From Dendrophyllia cribrosa (Eukaryota > Cnidaria > Anthozoa > Scleractinia > Dendrophylliidae), in assembly GCA_024195265.1 (NCBI GenBank), contig JAJLRJ010000010.1, forward strand, positions 26,087,676-26,151,675: DNA of 64,000 nt, read 5' to 3'. Positions 23,396 through 35,604 of this stretch are shown piece by piece. Position 1 is the stretch's first letter; the number at the start of each line of letters is the position of its first letter. Below the pieces are notes generated by a model that did no database searches, had not been told where the DNA came from, and was given only the letters and a program-made list of their open reading frames with translations. The position numbers and the translations under genes were made by a program.

Positions 23396-24289
23396 TCTAA
23401 AAACATCAGGCTGCAAAAAACACCTTGAAGGTTTAATCAATACCAACTATTTGAACATTTGTAATTTCTGTACTATTTAGTAACTACGAGAAAATTACAT
23501 GGTGTTAAATTTATCTAGATGTCAATTATATTTATACTAATTATGTAGCAAAAACGTTTTACAAATCAGCAATTACCCACTAGTTTATGGACGATTTTTA
23601 TAAAGTGGATGGATTTTTAAGTGCAAGTGGTATATCATTAATTTAATGATAAATAATGATGTGTGAAAGTTTTTACAAGTTTTATACCACATAAAACACA
23701 GCCGTTTTAAGCTGTAAATGATATTATATAATGATTCTCAAAAAATACATCAAACCAGTGATGGGCCCAAGGAAATAATTTGGAAATAAATTAATAAAAT
23801 CTTTTCAGGCATAGAGTTAAATATGAGTGATTCCACAAAACCTGTGAAATAGATACTAAGATACTATTGGATGGATACACATGAAATGGATACTCTATAA
23901 ACTATTATATGAGTAAAAAAATAGCTTTTTTTACTTTTGACAATTAGCTAGCCATATTTTAAATTGAAGCATCCATCAATGTATCTATCTTTAGCTGAAA
24001 AGGCAACTGAATTTTGTTTCACAGGTTTTGTTAAAATTATCACAGTATTTCTGTAATAAATAACAACTTATTCATTTTTATAGCTGCATGAGTATCAGAA
24101 GTTAAGATTACAGCGTACAAAAATTAGTCGTTCATCAAAAAAGTATTTTCTTTTTTAAATTAATCTTGAGACACTTTTTGTTGTTGTTGGCTGTCTTCCA
24201 TGCAATAAAAACTCATGAGATCTCTTCATGTCTTGAAGTACTGTGGGTTCCATTTTTTCCTTTTTTTTTAATGCAAAATGTATGTCACT
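23396..24289. other. AT-rich stretch without recognisable features
   Basis: About 0.9 kb downstream of the first rhodanese gene. It probably includes that gene's 3' UTR, but I see no clear polyadenylation site, repeat or open frame. Confidence 0.4.
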
Positions 24290-26403
24290 TCAATGTTCTG
24301 TTGAGATCTTGCGAGGGGCAGATCTTGCTTTTCTTTTGATGTAAAACTCCCATTCTGACCAGCCTCCAGTAAAACGATTGGCCCTAAAACATGAAACATC
24401 AATAACTAATTAATGAGAGCTGCATTAGCCTCTAATTTGTAGGATTATATGTATGTGCAGCTTTAATTTCTTCAAATATAATTTTTGCGCAAATAATAAA
24501 GTTGAGAAAATCATACAGTGGCTTGAACTGTCAGGTATCACCCTCACGAGCCATTGACCGGGAACTTTTGCAGTTTTGTCAGCTATCAACGGGACTACAG
24601 TTCCTGGTGCCGCCACTGGGTGATGCCTGGTCAGGCATCATAGCAGCAAGTGTTAGTATATAAAGAGAGTCTCAAGCAGCAGACCTCAAACTAGGTCTCG
24701 CAGCATATAAAAAGAGAATTATATGTTCTCATAATCAACCAATCAGTGAGGGAATCCAAACTCCAATGCTACGGGGGGCTCAGGCTTGGAGTGAATAAAA
24801 AAGGGGTTGTGAAAATGTCAGAGACTAAAAAATATTTTCAGCTCTTCTATCCTTATTTTTTTGGCAAGATAAGGGGGGGGGGGGCATCCCCTGGATATGT
24901 CACTGTTTACTGTTTCAAAAGTGGTAAAACTGAGCTGGGATGATATACTGATTTTTTTTTAACGTTACTAAGACAACAACAAAGAAAGTCACAAGAAACC
25001 TACTTTTCAAAGCCAAGTCCTTGGACTTCTTCAACAGCTTTTAATGCTCTTTTTCCTGACTGACAATGGAATATGAGATTTTCATCTGAAATTTTTGGTT
25101 TTTGGACACCATACTTTGCTTTGAACTCGTCTGAGCTCAGCTGAAAAGCTGTAGGAATCTCACTCACTGAAAAAAAAATTCAATTTATTTAATTATTTGA
25201 AGCACACAAAAAGTTACAAACTACCAATGCAAATAAATGCATTCCCAAGGGAGGCAGGGAACTGGGGACTACTCCCACCCCTCCCCAGACGAAAAAGAAC
25301 TATGGCATGACTACTATTTTTAGCGACAATTTATTTCAGCGATTTGTCAGCTTCACAGAGACTTTTGCTTTAAATGAAAAGTCATTTCGAAAAATAAATC
25401 TGTGAGGTTAAGATTTGTAGTTCACTTATTAAAGTGGTGAATTGTGAAAAAATTTCCATCATATATATTCATCTGTCATTTATATAATTATGCTATGGTA
25501 AAAAAAGAATATTCAGGTCGGCGGCAGTTCGTTTAAAGGCTCCATCGTTCATTAATTATTCTGACTAAAAAATTTCATTCGTTATTTCCTAGGAAGGAAA
25601 TGAAAGCACCCTATACCGCATTCACAAAACCACCGAGTCCATTTAAGGCATCCAGCTTCCTTTCTTTTACTATTATGCAGTGTTAAACGTGCCACGATGC
25701 ATGTCGCTTCGGTAAAACAGTAGAAGACATTGAAAAAAAAAAATTGGAACTGTCAGATATGGACGAATCCTTGGCTGAAATGCTGATTACGCCACTTTTT
25801 TTGTTTCTAAATTTTTGATTATAAAGTATTTTTCGCCGCTAGTGTTAGGGTTCTTTTCATAAATGAAAGAATTTACAGAAGACTACTCACGAATTCAAGA
25901 AAGTGTACCCCCCGTTTAATATGTAATGTAAAATATGAAACGACCCTAGTTAAGACATTTTCACTGTTTGCTTAAGTCTATCAGTTGCAAAAGCTTTGTA
26001 AAAAGGTTAGTTAATGTGTTAGAAAATAAACCTCATCTTTCTAAAATATGCAAACATCGACTAAGATTAAAACTCTTTTTAAAACTGCAAATGTACAAAA
26101 CAAGACATACAAAATGATGACAGCTGGGTATAAAAACTTACGAGGTATGTTTGTAGATTTTGGTATTCTTCCAGTGGATGCGAGTTCGTATGGTTCTCGG
26201 ACATCAAACAGCTGAATGTCACCATCCACCAACATATCTTTCAGACAATCCAGCTGAACTTCGCCTACTGTTCCTTTCGAACAATTCCAAATTCGTTCTC
26301 TTGGACCTGCATTGGCCGAAAGAGCTTTGGCAACAACCAAGCGAGGTAGGGCGCTTTGCGAAAGTACAGATGTCGTTAATTTTCCAACTGCACGAAGGGC
26401 CAT
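24290..26403 (-). CDS. Mitochondrial single-domain rhodanese (TSTD1/TSTD3-type thiosulfate sulfurtransferase), paralogue 1
   Basis: Three exons: 26142-26403, 25004-25166 and 24290-24383, giving 172 residues. The first ~37 residues (MALRAVGKLTTSVLSQS and on) are basic and Ser-rich with almost no acids, as in a mitochondrial import signal. The rhodanese domain follows: QLFDVREPYELASTGRIP, then KYGVQKPK, and the active-site loop HCQSGKR with the persulfide-carrying Cys at 122. It closes with FTGGWSEW, typical of TSTD proteins. Such enzymes pass sulfane sulfur from thiosulfate or glutathione persulfide in hydrogen-sulfide metabolism. Intron phases are 1 and 2, identical to the paralogue at 29793-32549. 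The loop CQSGKR resembles that of TSTD1, while the rest also resembles TSTD3, so I give no symbol. Confidence 0.9.
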
Positions 26404-29190
26404 GTCTTCTTAAAATGTTTCTTAGTCGTTAATACTTCTTCTGTGCTTTTTCCGTAAACTGAATACTGCTAAGATCGTTTTGATCGTATTTATTTGCATC
26501 TATGACATTTCCAGGAGAAAATAGGTGACGCTCTTGTGACGTCACAAGCACAAAAGGATGTAATCAGTCAAGGCGTTTCACAAAAAGAAATGTTAAAATA
26601 CACGTTTTCAATTATTCCCGCTGAAATAAATTTCAACTCTCTTTCTAGATATTTTTATGTTGAGTATTGAGAAATTATCCGTTTTTTAACTTAAAAACGG
26701 TGCTATATTCGAAGAGTAACGAAAAGTAACGCAATCCACGGACGTGATCGATTCAGCATAATTTAAAATGCCGGTGAGAAGCTGCACGCTTCGCACCGGT
26801 TTCGACCGGTTGCAATGCTAACGCAAAAACGGGGGTATTTCAGACATACTATTGAATATAGAAAAACATAATTTTTTATTTGTATCATTTAAATAAAGTG
26901 AACATTTCTAAAAATGTTACGAAAATTTCTAATTTTTTATAGTTTTTGCTACTTGTCTAATCAGTTTATTACTCAATAACCTCTCTGGTTACAATTGCGG
27001 AACAATTGAAATTTTGTTTGGTAACAATTACGGAAATGCTTAACGATTTGCCTTGACCTTACGGGAAATAGAACTGGTGCGTTAAGCAGAAAAACCGCAA
27101 AGAATGAATTTCTCTGACAGTCAACTCAGGGTCATGCTGAGAAGAATGTAGAATATTCCCGTGTGTTTCGAGTCTTCTAAAGGCTGCGAGAGGATTGTGG
27201 AGTGTACAGAAAAGAATGTTGTTATTTCTGACGTTTGAGCCAGCGAATAAGACTGAAATTATTACACGGCCAGATGCAGCAAGGCCTGGGCCTTAGCCCG
27301 AGCTAAGGAGTGGGAGAAGGAGTGTAGCACGTGGAATTCATGTAGGCCTCAGAACCCAACGTTTCCCCTTGGTTTACGCCAAATTTATTTTTAATTTTAC
27401 GATGGGCTGCTAACTAACTACCGAGAGCTTGGGCCATGGTTCCTGCTCAGATTTCCTATCATGCATGTTTTCCCCAAAGGTTTTTTTTGACACGTTTTTT
27501 TCTGGGCCATCGTATATAAACCGTAGTTGTGTCTTTGTAAGCCGTTGCCCAGCTCTGTTTATGCAAGACTTAGAAATTATTGCTGGAGCCTGGATGTCAG
27601 TTTCGTATACCTTATTTTATAATGTGCAATGTATCAACATTGTATATAGCATTTTTGTGGAAGAAAGTTTTAGCAACTTCTCTGAATTCTTGAAAATTTC
27701 TTTCGTTAAATATCGCACTTCCAAAATTGCGAAATTATTAAAGTCGTCGTGAAAGTTTCCGGTAATATGCTACCGGTATATTGCGACCGTAAAATTGAGA
27801 GAAACTGCAAATGTATCCTTTTCAAGCTTTCATCTCAGTCGCCTGTACGCGATTTCGCACGTTCACCAATCGAAGAGGCCAAAAGAACGGCGCAAAGCTT
27901 AGCATTGCATTGTTAACAATTTTGCTTTCAAAAGTTGAAAGGACCTGAAAGCGGCCTAGAACTACAAGCAGTTTCAGACAATAACTCCCATGTTAAGGAA
28001 GTAATCAGACCCAGCAAAGAACGATATAAGAACGCCACCACTTGGGAGTGTCCCAGAAAAAGTCTGGACACGTGAAACGATAGTTGTCCACGCTTTATAT
28101 TATACAATGTGGGATATTGATGAGTATGTAGGTTTTCCTATATTTTTAATGTTGGCTGGAGTTACTTCCGGTTCCGTTGATATAGCCCAGCTAGCTCTGA
28201 CCATATGCAGAAAATACGACAAAAATGTCTCCAGATGGCAAATTTATCCTTTCCAAGCTTATTATTTATCATTTTCAATATTTCCAAGGAAATTAAGCCT
28301 TTTCTGCAAAAGGTCTTGATCGAATTTTGCGATAAAACAAATAATTGTAATAGATGTCTGCAGTCACGCGTTGCAAAATTTCATGGCTTCACAGCACGTA
28401 GACTGAAATTGGGACGCTCCCTGCTAAAATGCTCTTGACCCCAATATTGTATTTTTAAAATAAATACATGAATATTTATTACACGTAAGTCTTTGACTCT
28501 TACAAAATTTTGTAATGGTTGCCAAGTTAGAAAGAAATTCCAATTTCCGTTTTGAAAAATATTAAAAAAAAAACCAACACCATGCGAAAGTAACACGAGT
28601 ATGCCATGGACATTTCATTTGAATGGTTTACGCTTTACTCCACCCTAGAGTACCCCCGTGTTAAAAACCTTCCTAACACGTACAGTGCTGACTACAACTG
28701 AGGGGGGAGGGGTACATATAATAAAAGTTTCCATTGCACTAGTAGTATCGGGAGAGTTTAGCCTGGATCCCTTTTAAAGCTCTTCTAGCTTTTTTGCATG
28801 ACAAAAATGCATACCTGTACTAGATGAATCATCTCAACAACTATATTGAAGTTTTCATTCTGGTATGAAAACTTGGACACTGTCCCGCGAGAATAACAAA
28901 ATTTGGATTACCTTGTTTCCACGTTATATCGCCAAATGAAACCAGATTTACAACTTAGTTGGATAAAAATTCTATAGAGCAAAACAGAAGCAGTAGTTTG
29001 GAGATAAAATACAGGATTGCAAGGATAGAAGTGGATTACATTGAATCAAATTTGATTTCATGACAGGCTGTCAAGAAATCAAAATTGCCATTTTTGTGCA
29101 ATTTTGACTTTTTTGGCCATTTTTTTTTTGTTTCTTTAGTTAAAATTTCTTTGTTTTCGTCACTTTTGGCATCAGTGACATTGTGCAATT
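26404..29190. other. Intergenic stretch between the rhodanese paralogues
   Basis: The first ~200 bases upstream of paralogue 1 contain TGACGTCAC (a CRE-like site) near 26536 and probably hold its promoter. Open frames at 27429-27752 and 28107-28438 match nothing I recognise and show no splice-linked partners. The remainder is AT-rich with no clear repeats. Confidence 0.4.
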
Positions 29191-29362
29191 CCAGAAAATA
29201 TCCACACTACCCCATGGAAGTTTTTTTTTTTAGAACCACCGTCCACCCAGGAAATTCCAGTTTAGCTTAATACTTTGCTTCTAAAATGTTGGCTTTTAAG
29301 ACCCCCCTCCCCCTAGGAATTTCTGCTGACCTTCCATGGGGTGAGCATGGATTTTTTCTGCA
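29191..29362. mobile_element. 172-bp inverted-repeat element
   Basis: CACTACCCCATGGAAG near the left end is mirrored by CTTCCATGGGGTGAGCATGG at the right, and AGAAAATATCC by GGATTTTTTCT. Confidence 0.6.
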
Positions 29363-29779
29363 ACTACACATTGTAAGGCAATTCATTTTCTACTCCTTTT
29401 AGTTTGAACCATTTCATTCCAGAATGCAACCTAACCTAAGAACACCGTTTATAATAACACAATATATAGTTGTCCTCTTGTACCATTATATTATGAAAGT
29501 CATACCAGTGTCAAATAAACACTTCTTTTAAACTGCAATGAAGGACACTGAAATTAAAACAAGTTAACAAATTCTGTATTTTGTGAAAACGGTTAAACGC
29601 TTTACATAATTTTACACTAACATCTAAGTAAGAATGTGTTGACCTGACAACAGTCAACTGTGAATAATTTCCTGCTCATTACAATGCAACAACTCATGAA
29701 CAACTGAATATATTAAATAATGATTAGTTTTACATAAAAAATATTCCCTTTTTTACATTTCATGGATGAAATGTTCTAT

Positions 29780-29785
29780 TTTATT
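29780..29785 (-). promoter_or_regulatory. Candidate polyadenylation signal of rhodanese paralogue 2
   Basis: AATAAA on the minus strand eight bases after the stop codon; it would give a very short 3' UTR. Confidence 0.4.
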
Positions 29786-29792
29786 TCTATCA

Positions 29793-30605
29793 CTAAGCTT
29801 TAGATCTCTCTGAGTTATGAAGTTTTGACCACTCTTCAAAACCTCCTGGAAAATGTTTTGCTCTGCAAGACAAATGGAAAGAAAATAATTATTTTTAAAT
29901 GTAAACTGAACCGATTTAGTGTATGAATGTCTGCCGTCGCTTTGGAGAGTTGAACACTGATGTTTACATAACATTTTAGTGTTTTCAACCATTGTGGGTA
30001 TAATTAGCAACATGAGCATAGTCAACAGAACAAACTGGTTATGAAACTCAGTCAGTCCTTTGTTATATGTTTTTGTTCTCTATTTCTTTTGTTTGTTTGC
30101 CTTGACCCTGCACAAAACACAAAAGGTATTGAAATGCATACATATATGAGCAACTAACCAGCAGAAACATTTGGGCTCACACGTTAAACAAAACAATGTG
30201 CAGGGTCACGGTATGTTCAACATAAAACAAAGCAGCTTTGTACACTCTTTTTGAAATTTGTTGAGCTTCATAACCAGTTTGTTCTATTAACTATGGCATG
30301 AGCAACAAAACAATAGAATTTGATGTAAACACCAGTGTCAACTCTCTAATTTAACATTATTTTATTATTTAGAGACACTTGGTATTTTTTGGCATTTATG
30401 AGGGACAATATGCTGATATTATTTTAATATAAAATTCAATATAACATGAACAATATAAAATAAAATGAAAAATACATGTAAAAACAATAAACATTTCTCC
30501 CAAAGCATGCACAAGTAACAAAGAACTGTCAGCTTCTACAACAAATGTTGGATTTAAATGAAAATGGAAATCATATACTGTACAGTAAATCCACTTTTAA
30601 CCCCC

Positions 30606-30636
<31 letters not shown>

Positions 30637-32549
30637 ATAAGTTCTCCCTCCCCCACCCCTTTCCCTTTATAACCAAAACAATAAACAACAGAACGTATTA
30701 CAGTCTGTTTGAATTTCAAACAAAAGGAGTGGTGAACTGCCGGCATTTCACTAAGTTGCAATAAGCCTCCCTCTCTATAAAGCCCGCCCTCAAACACCAT
30801 TGTAATAAATAACCCCCACCCCCCCCCCAAGAGCTACATGTATATGATTGTGACATTTCTGCAATAATTTGTTGTTTGCACATCAACTAATGAAGACATA
30901 AAACTCTTACTTCGTGAAGCCAATCTGATGGACAGCTTCCATAGCAGCTCTACTCCTCACTCCAGCCAAGCAATGAAACACTATGTTGACATCATTCTTT
31001 TTTGGCTGTTTAACACGGTAATGCTCCTCAAAATCTTCAGCATCCATTGTGAAGGCCTCTGGAACTTTTCTCACTGAAATACATGCAAAATAAAGCAGAT
31101 TTTTTAAAAGCTATGGTTACTTATGTGTGGCATCAATAGGCCTTTATAATGCCCCACCATTTTGTATAAAAACAAAAGATTTTTGCTTGCCCAACCTCGA
31201 TTTTTTAACTTTTTCACTGCGAGGCTGGACGGGCAAAAACAAAGCATTTTATTCTCCAGGGAGTCAACTGTAGACAAAATTCCATGATATGACCATTCAA
31301 ATGAAACCTCTTCAGCATTACTTTTGCATATGGTACCATTTGTTTTTCAATATTGTACAAAATGAAATTTGGGAATTTTCTTGAATTTTCATTTTGGCAC
31401 TCTTGGGAGTTTAAAGGGTTAAGTTACCAGAATTGCACTGTAGTTTTCAAGGCATCCAGATATGCTATTGATCCTACATGTCCTTTGAAAAGGCTTAAAA
31501 ATCAGTGCGCTTCATGCACCATTGATTTCACTTCACAGTTTGAAAACAGTTTATAACTCAATTATATGAAAAGCTCTCCCATTGTAAATACAGTCAACTC
31601 TCTCTAAGACAGACACTACCATCAGGACTACAACCAGCTGTTGGTCTTAAAGCTAATTTACACATACCGATTTGTTGGCCATGATTAATAATATTTATTG
31701 GGAAGTACACTGGTGCTCATGAATAGTAATTTGATGCACCCGTGACTCCAATCCAATAAGTCGGCCAGATTCAGAAAAATCTGTGGCAGCTGCATTGGGC
31801 CTGATTTGTGAATGGAAATGCTACCTGACATGCATACACCACCATACATTTGTGGTAAAATGGTGGACGTGGAAAACAAAGCTAACTGAAAAAAATCTGG
31901 ACAGAATATCCATGCCGATGGGACACATGATCCAGACAACCATGACTTACCGATTATTGTGGTAGACAGATCAAGCTGATAAATTATTATTGGTATGTGT
32001 AAATTACATGTAGCCTTTAGGGAAGAGTCTCTCTCTCACAGACAGTTCAGTCATGGTGAAATGAGTAACTGAAGTGCAGTAAAGACCAACTTTTGTTGTC
32101 CGTCTTAGAGGAGTGTCCATTTTGAGACAGTTTACTGTAGCCTAAAAATATATGTCTAATAAATAAATCATGATAAGCTTACACGGGATGTTTGTAGCAC
32201 AAGCAATCTTTCCTGTTTCCACAAGTTCATAAGGTTCCCGGACATCAAAAAGTTGAATGTTATTGGCAGTCAACATTGCCTTTAACTCTGTAATACTTAT
32301 GTCAGTCCAATGTTCCAAAGGTGTCGTTGATGTGTTCCTTTTTGTGCACTGTACACTCACCGCAGGCTTTGTTATGCCGGTGAGCTGTAGAAATGCCCTG
32401 GTCGAGTATTCCGTACAAGCTTTCTTTGGAGGCACAGAATGCAGGCAACTACGAGTTGCAGCCCCGATGAATCGCGCCAATACCATCATTGTGAGGATGG
32501 CGAAATTCCTTACAACTGCTACTTTCTTAATACGAAACGATTTTAACAT
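29793..32549 (-). CDS. Mitochondrial single-domain rhodanese (TSTD1/TSTD3-type), paralogue 2
   Basis: Three exons: 32183-32549, 30911-31073 and 29793-29862, giving 199 residues from the first Met. A second Met pair at residues 21-22 begins a more typical mitochondrial presequence (VLARFIGAATRSC) and may be the real start. The domain shows IQLFDVREPYELVETGKI, the 163-bp middle exon identical in length to that of paralogue 1, the active loop HCLAGVRSR with Cys 157, and the closing HFPGGFEEW. CLAGVRS matches the human TSTD3 loop as I remember it. Intron phases 1 and 2 match the neighbour, so the pair arose by tandem duplication. It is transcribed away from NDUFA1 with 245 bp between the start codons. 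Intron 1 holds a TTAA element and intron 2 a long inverted repeat. Confidence 0.9.
29946..30350. repeat. Inverted repeat of ~90 bp inside an intron
   Basis: GAGAGTTGAACACTGATGTT and ACAAACTGGTTATGAA on the left (29946-30040) recur inverted at 30262-30350. The two arms lie in intron 2 of rhodanese paralogue 2 and would fold into a hairpin in the pre-mRNA. A small inverted pair (GACCCTGCACA / TGTGCAGGGTC) sits in the loop. Confidence 0.65.
30601..30637 (+). repeat. Poly-C followed by poly-A tract
   Basis: 26 C then 11 A; a second C-rich run follows at ~30812-30830. It lies in the same intron. Confidence 0.9.
31205..31422. mobile_element. TTAA-flanked element with one internal unit, complete copy
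   Basis: TTAA stands at both ends (31205-31208 and 31419-31422). The left terminal repeat is degenerate (CTTTTTCACTGCG); the right end GGCACTCTTGGGAGT to AAAGGGTTAA is intact. A single unit with GACCATTCAAATGAAACC lies between. Confidence 0.7.
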
Positions 32550-32794
32550 TACACTGAGAGAATAATCGACAGAAGTGACGATCGAGCAATCAGAACACCT
32601 TCCAAAAACGTGAATTGTAGCATGATTGCTCGCTTTTTAACACTTTTTTCACTGTCACGCCCGGGGAACACTGGGAAGAAAATGCCAAACGCCCGCGATA
32701 CACGTCACTGATCATCAACTTCAGACATCCGCCATTTTGAATTTTTGCGAGGCTGGGTTTCTTCAAAGCAAGCTAAAGTCGGCTATCTTCCGAG
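32550..32794. promoter_or_regulatory. Bidirectional promoter between rhodanese paralogue 2 and NDUFA1
   Basis: Only 245 bp separate two divergent start codons. The block is GC-richer than its surroundings, has no TATA box, and carries a CCGCCATTTTG motif at 32729-32739. That is the reverse of the YY1 site common in promoters of nuclear genes for mitochondrial proteins. Both flanking products are predicted to be mitochondrial. Confidence 0.6.
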
Positions 32795-35448
32795 ATGTGG
32801 TACGAAGCGTTGCCTCCGTTTATTATCATGGCAGGATGTATAACGATTACTGGGTATGGGTTGAAGTTTATTGATAGACTGTTTCTGGAAGGCAAGGTAA
32901 TCTGTTCAGCTTGTTTTGCGATGTTGTTTTGTAATAGAAGGCCAATGACAATATTAATCATTTCTGAGCACTTTATTACAAGTCACAACTGAGTTTCATG
33001 GTCTTTTTGTTTTAGCCGAGGAGATACAGTCTTGATGACTTTGATAGGAGAATGATAGAAAGAGATCAGGAAATCACGGGATCAAAAAATAGACAAAAGG
33101 TAAGTTAATAAGCTTAGTTAAGCTTACATGACGAAGTGCTAGAATTTGAGAACCACTAGGTTAAATATCTGAAGAACTTACATATAAGGGGCATTGTAAA
33201 ATAGCTGGAGTTTTTCTCAATGCAACGCGCGTGTTCATCGGTTGATTCATGGTCACATGACATCTAACTAACAAACTGTTTCCTACCAAACGTCCATGAG
33301 TGGGCAACATTTGCAAAAGTGGGCAACATTTTTTATGTCAGACAGGGGTTAACAGTGTACTGTTGCCCGCTAGCACACATGATCAGACCGTGACAATAGG
33401 TGGCATGATTATGATGCAATTGATGTTTACCTCGAGTGTTCGGCGCGTTTTTCAAACAGTGCCTTTTTTCCACAACTAAGAAAGCTATATAACAAATCAC
33501 TTAATGACTGATCCCGAGGGAAACAGTGAATTTTCTTTCCCTCAAATCTCAATGTTTCCCTTGACTTTGTCTCCAGAAACAAAATTCACTTTTTCCCTCA
33601 GGACCAGTCATTAACTCCAGGTTCATAAGCTTTACCCAATTCTTTTGGGCCAATTATTGAGATGAAAAAGGTGGCCAAATGATTATGAGCCAAAATCCCA
33701 AAGTTGGAGGGGGCAGGGAGATATGGTATGGAGGCTTAAGTGTGTGAATGGAGTGTGTATGTGCCTGCCTATCTGATTAGTAATACTAATTGGACTGTGT
33801 GGAGTACAATTCTGGGAGAAAATGGGCAAGTTATTTAAAATCAGCTGTGCGTGTAGTGCAAGAACGATTTAAAATTACAAACATGATTACCCTTGAATTG
33901 TATGACATGAAGTTAGTTTAGTAATAATTATTATTAATCGTATCAATAGCAACATTCAAGATTTAGAAGTCTGTGTGGACTTTTTTCTACTAAAAAAGTT
34001 CGGGTTTTCTGTCAGTTTTGAAACTAGTAGGGGAACAGAACCCATTTAAGTGTGCCTGATTGATGTGCATGTAACATACATGTAGGTGTCCAAAAATATT
34101 GAAAGATCAATCTCTATCAAGAATTTTGTTCTTAAAATGTAAGCCCAAAAGCCTAAAAAAATGTTCAGGCTTAATTGCAATTTCTTTAATTGTTTACGTT
34201 CCTGCACAGATCATTTCCTCATTTAATTTTTAAGATCGCAGTTCTTGGTAACTGCCTTTTTATATGAACAGACTGGTAAAAATAATACAATACGGGAAGT
34301 ACATGTAAACCATGTTGGTATTCCATCCAGGGTTAGTGGGAATAACCCTGTTCAATGAATGTTGTTGTTGGGGAATAGCCAAGTGACCACATAAAAGAGG
34401 TTGACCGCTTAATAGAGGTGTTCTAAAATTTAGAATGTGATATGGCAAAAATTAAACTAGAATGCGAAATCGCTCACCTGATGTATATTTTATTGCTAAC
34501 AGCAACAGTAACACAAAATGAGATAAATATAAATTTAGTAATTGCACTTTTCTAGGAAGTTTATGTCTGGCTATCGGGTTTTATAATGTTGTTCGTTAGG
34601 CGAGTCTTTGTTGTAAACCACATCATCAAACGTTTCAACATTCAGCATAAACCAAAAAATCAGTTCTGGTTGCCTGTGGTTTGGGGCCACATAGCTTTAT
34701 TTCATGAAGTAAGTCGCTTACTTTGTTTAGTGCAAATGAGAGTTCTTCCTTATCATTAAACAAGATGACCGTTTAATAGAGGTGAAATACAATAAAATTT
34801 GCCAGTTGGGAAATGCAAATGGTGACCGCATCCACTTAGAAGAGGTCAAGTTGACAGTAAATATGGGGAGCGATTTTTGGGTATTTAATAAGTGACCTTA
34901 TAGAGGGTGACTGCTTAACAGAGGGCCGCTTAATGGAGGTTTGACTGTACTTGACTCAGTAGCAGACTTAATGTTGTGGCCATTGGCCACTTTTTCACTC
35001 TGTATAGACTGTAAGCTGTCCATCTTCTGTCTCATAGCCATAGCGATATTCATTGATGGAATAAATGTGAGGGTACCAAATTGCCTGCCCTGGACTGTCC
35101 CTTAGAGAATAGAGCCCGAGTCCAGGGCTGTCATTAAGATTTGAGGCAGGCGTTGCTCTGATCTTAACACCCGTAACAAGCTTGTTGCTTTGGCAGTAAA
35201 TTTAACCTATAACAGGCAAGATCACCCGTAACATCAAGGTCCCATCAAGTGCACTCACCCATAACAGATGCTACGGGTGATGGCCCTTAATGACAGCCCT
35301 GGCTGACCCCAAATGCAGCCTTTAATGAAGGAATAGTTACATTAGAGACCTGGTCTGTATTACAGGCTAAATATTGATGTATAGATATTAAATCCCTGCA
35401 CACAATTTTGGCTGATCTTGATATTATTTTGTGTTACAGGCATTGTAA
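32795..35448 (+). CDS. NDUFA1: NADH dehydrogenase (ubiquinone) 1 alpha subcomplex subunit 1 (MWFE)
   Basis: Complex I accessory subunit of the inner mitochondrial membrane. Exons: 32795-32896 (34 codons), 33016-33099 (28 codons) and 35440-35448. The protein is ~64 residues against 70 in human. It starts MWYEALPPFIIMAGC, the MWFE signature, followed by one hydrophobic membrane helix to about residue 23. Exon 2 encodes DDFDRRMIERDQEITG, matching the conserved matrix-side segment around MERD. The last exon supplies only Ala-Leu and the stop after a 2.3-kb intron; that junction (TTACAG then GCATTGTAA) is a good acceptor but is inferred. It shares a promoter region with rhodanese paralogue 2. Confidence 0.87.
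33501..33614. mobile_element. 114-bp TTAA-flanked hairpin element
   Basis: TTAATGACTG, then GAGGGAAA and AGTGAATTTT, are mirrored at the right end, with TTAA at both outer limits. It lies in the last NDUFA1 intron. Confidence 0.75.
34340..34960. repeat. Degenerate 'GACCGCTTAATAGAGG' repeats
   Basis: GACCGCTTAATAGAGGTG (34401), GACCGTTTAATAGAGGTG (34769) and a cluster ending GGCCGCTTAATGGAGGTTTG (34926-34945) are related short motifs. Similar GTCCGTATTATAGAGG-type motifs occur near 56630-56700. They appear to be old miniature-element remnants. Confidence 0.45.
35123..35301. mobile_element. 179-bp miniature element with perfect 16-bp ends
   Basis: CAGGGCTGTCATTAAG at 35123-35138 is exactly mirrored at 35286-35301. 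The family also seems present in degenerate form at ~2876 and ~7797-9490. Confidence 0.75.
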
Positions 35449-35598
35449 AGGACTGCTGTGTGAAGTGCTATTATGCTGGACTCTAGAACCTAATACAGAG
35501 GATGTCATGTTTGTGATAAAGTTTTGCAGTTCCCGATGTTTTATTAAACTTCAACTTATCCTACAGGCTAATCACTTGAATGTATTGGAGGATTTGTA

Positions 35599-35604
35599 AA
35601 TAAA
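35599..35604 (+). promoter_or_regulatory. Candidate NDUFA1 polyadenylation signal
   Basis: AATAAA about 150 bases after the inferred NDUFA1 stop codon. Confidence 0.5.

Noticed and set aside
26160..26432. Plus-strand frame over the first rhodanese exon
   Set aside because: It is antisense to a well-supported coding exon.
27429..28438. Possible genes between the rhodanese paralogues
   Set aside because: Frames of 70-107 codons with Phe/Ser-rich composition, no recognisable motif and no consistent splice partners.
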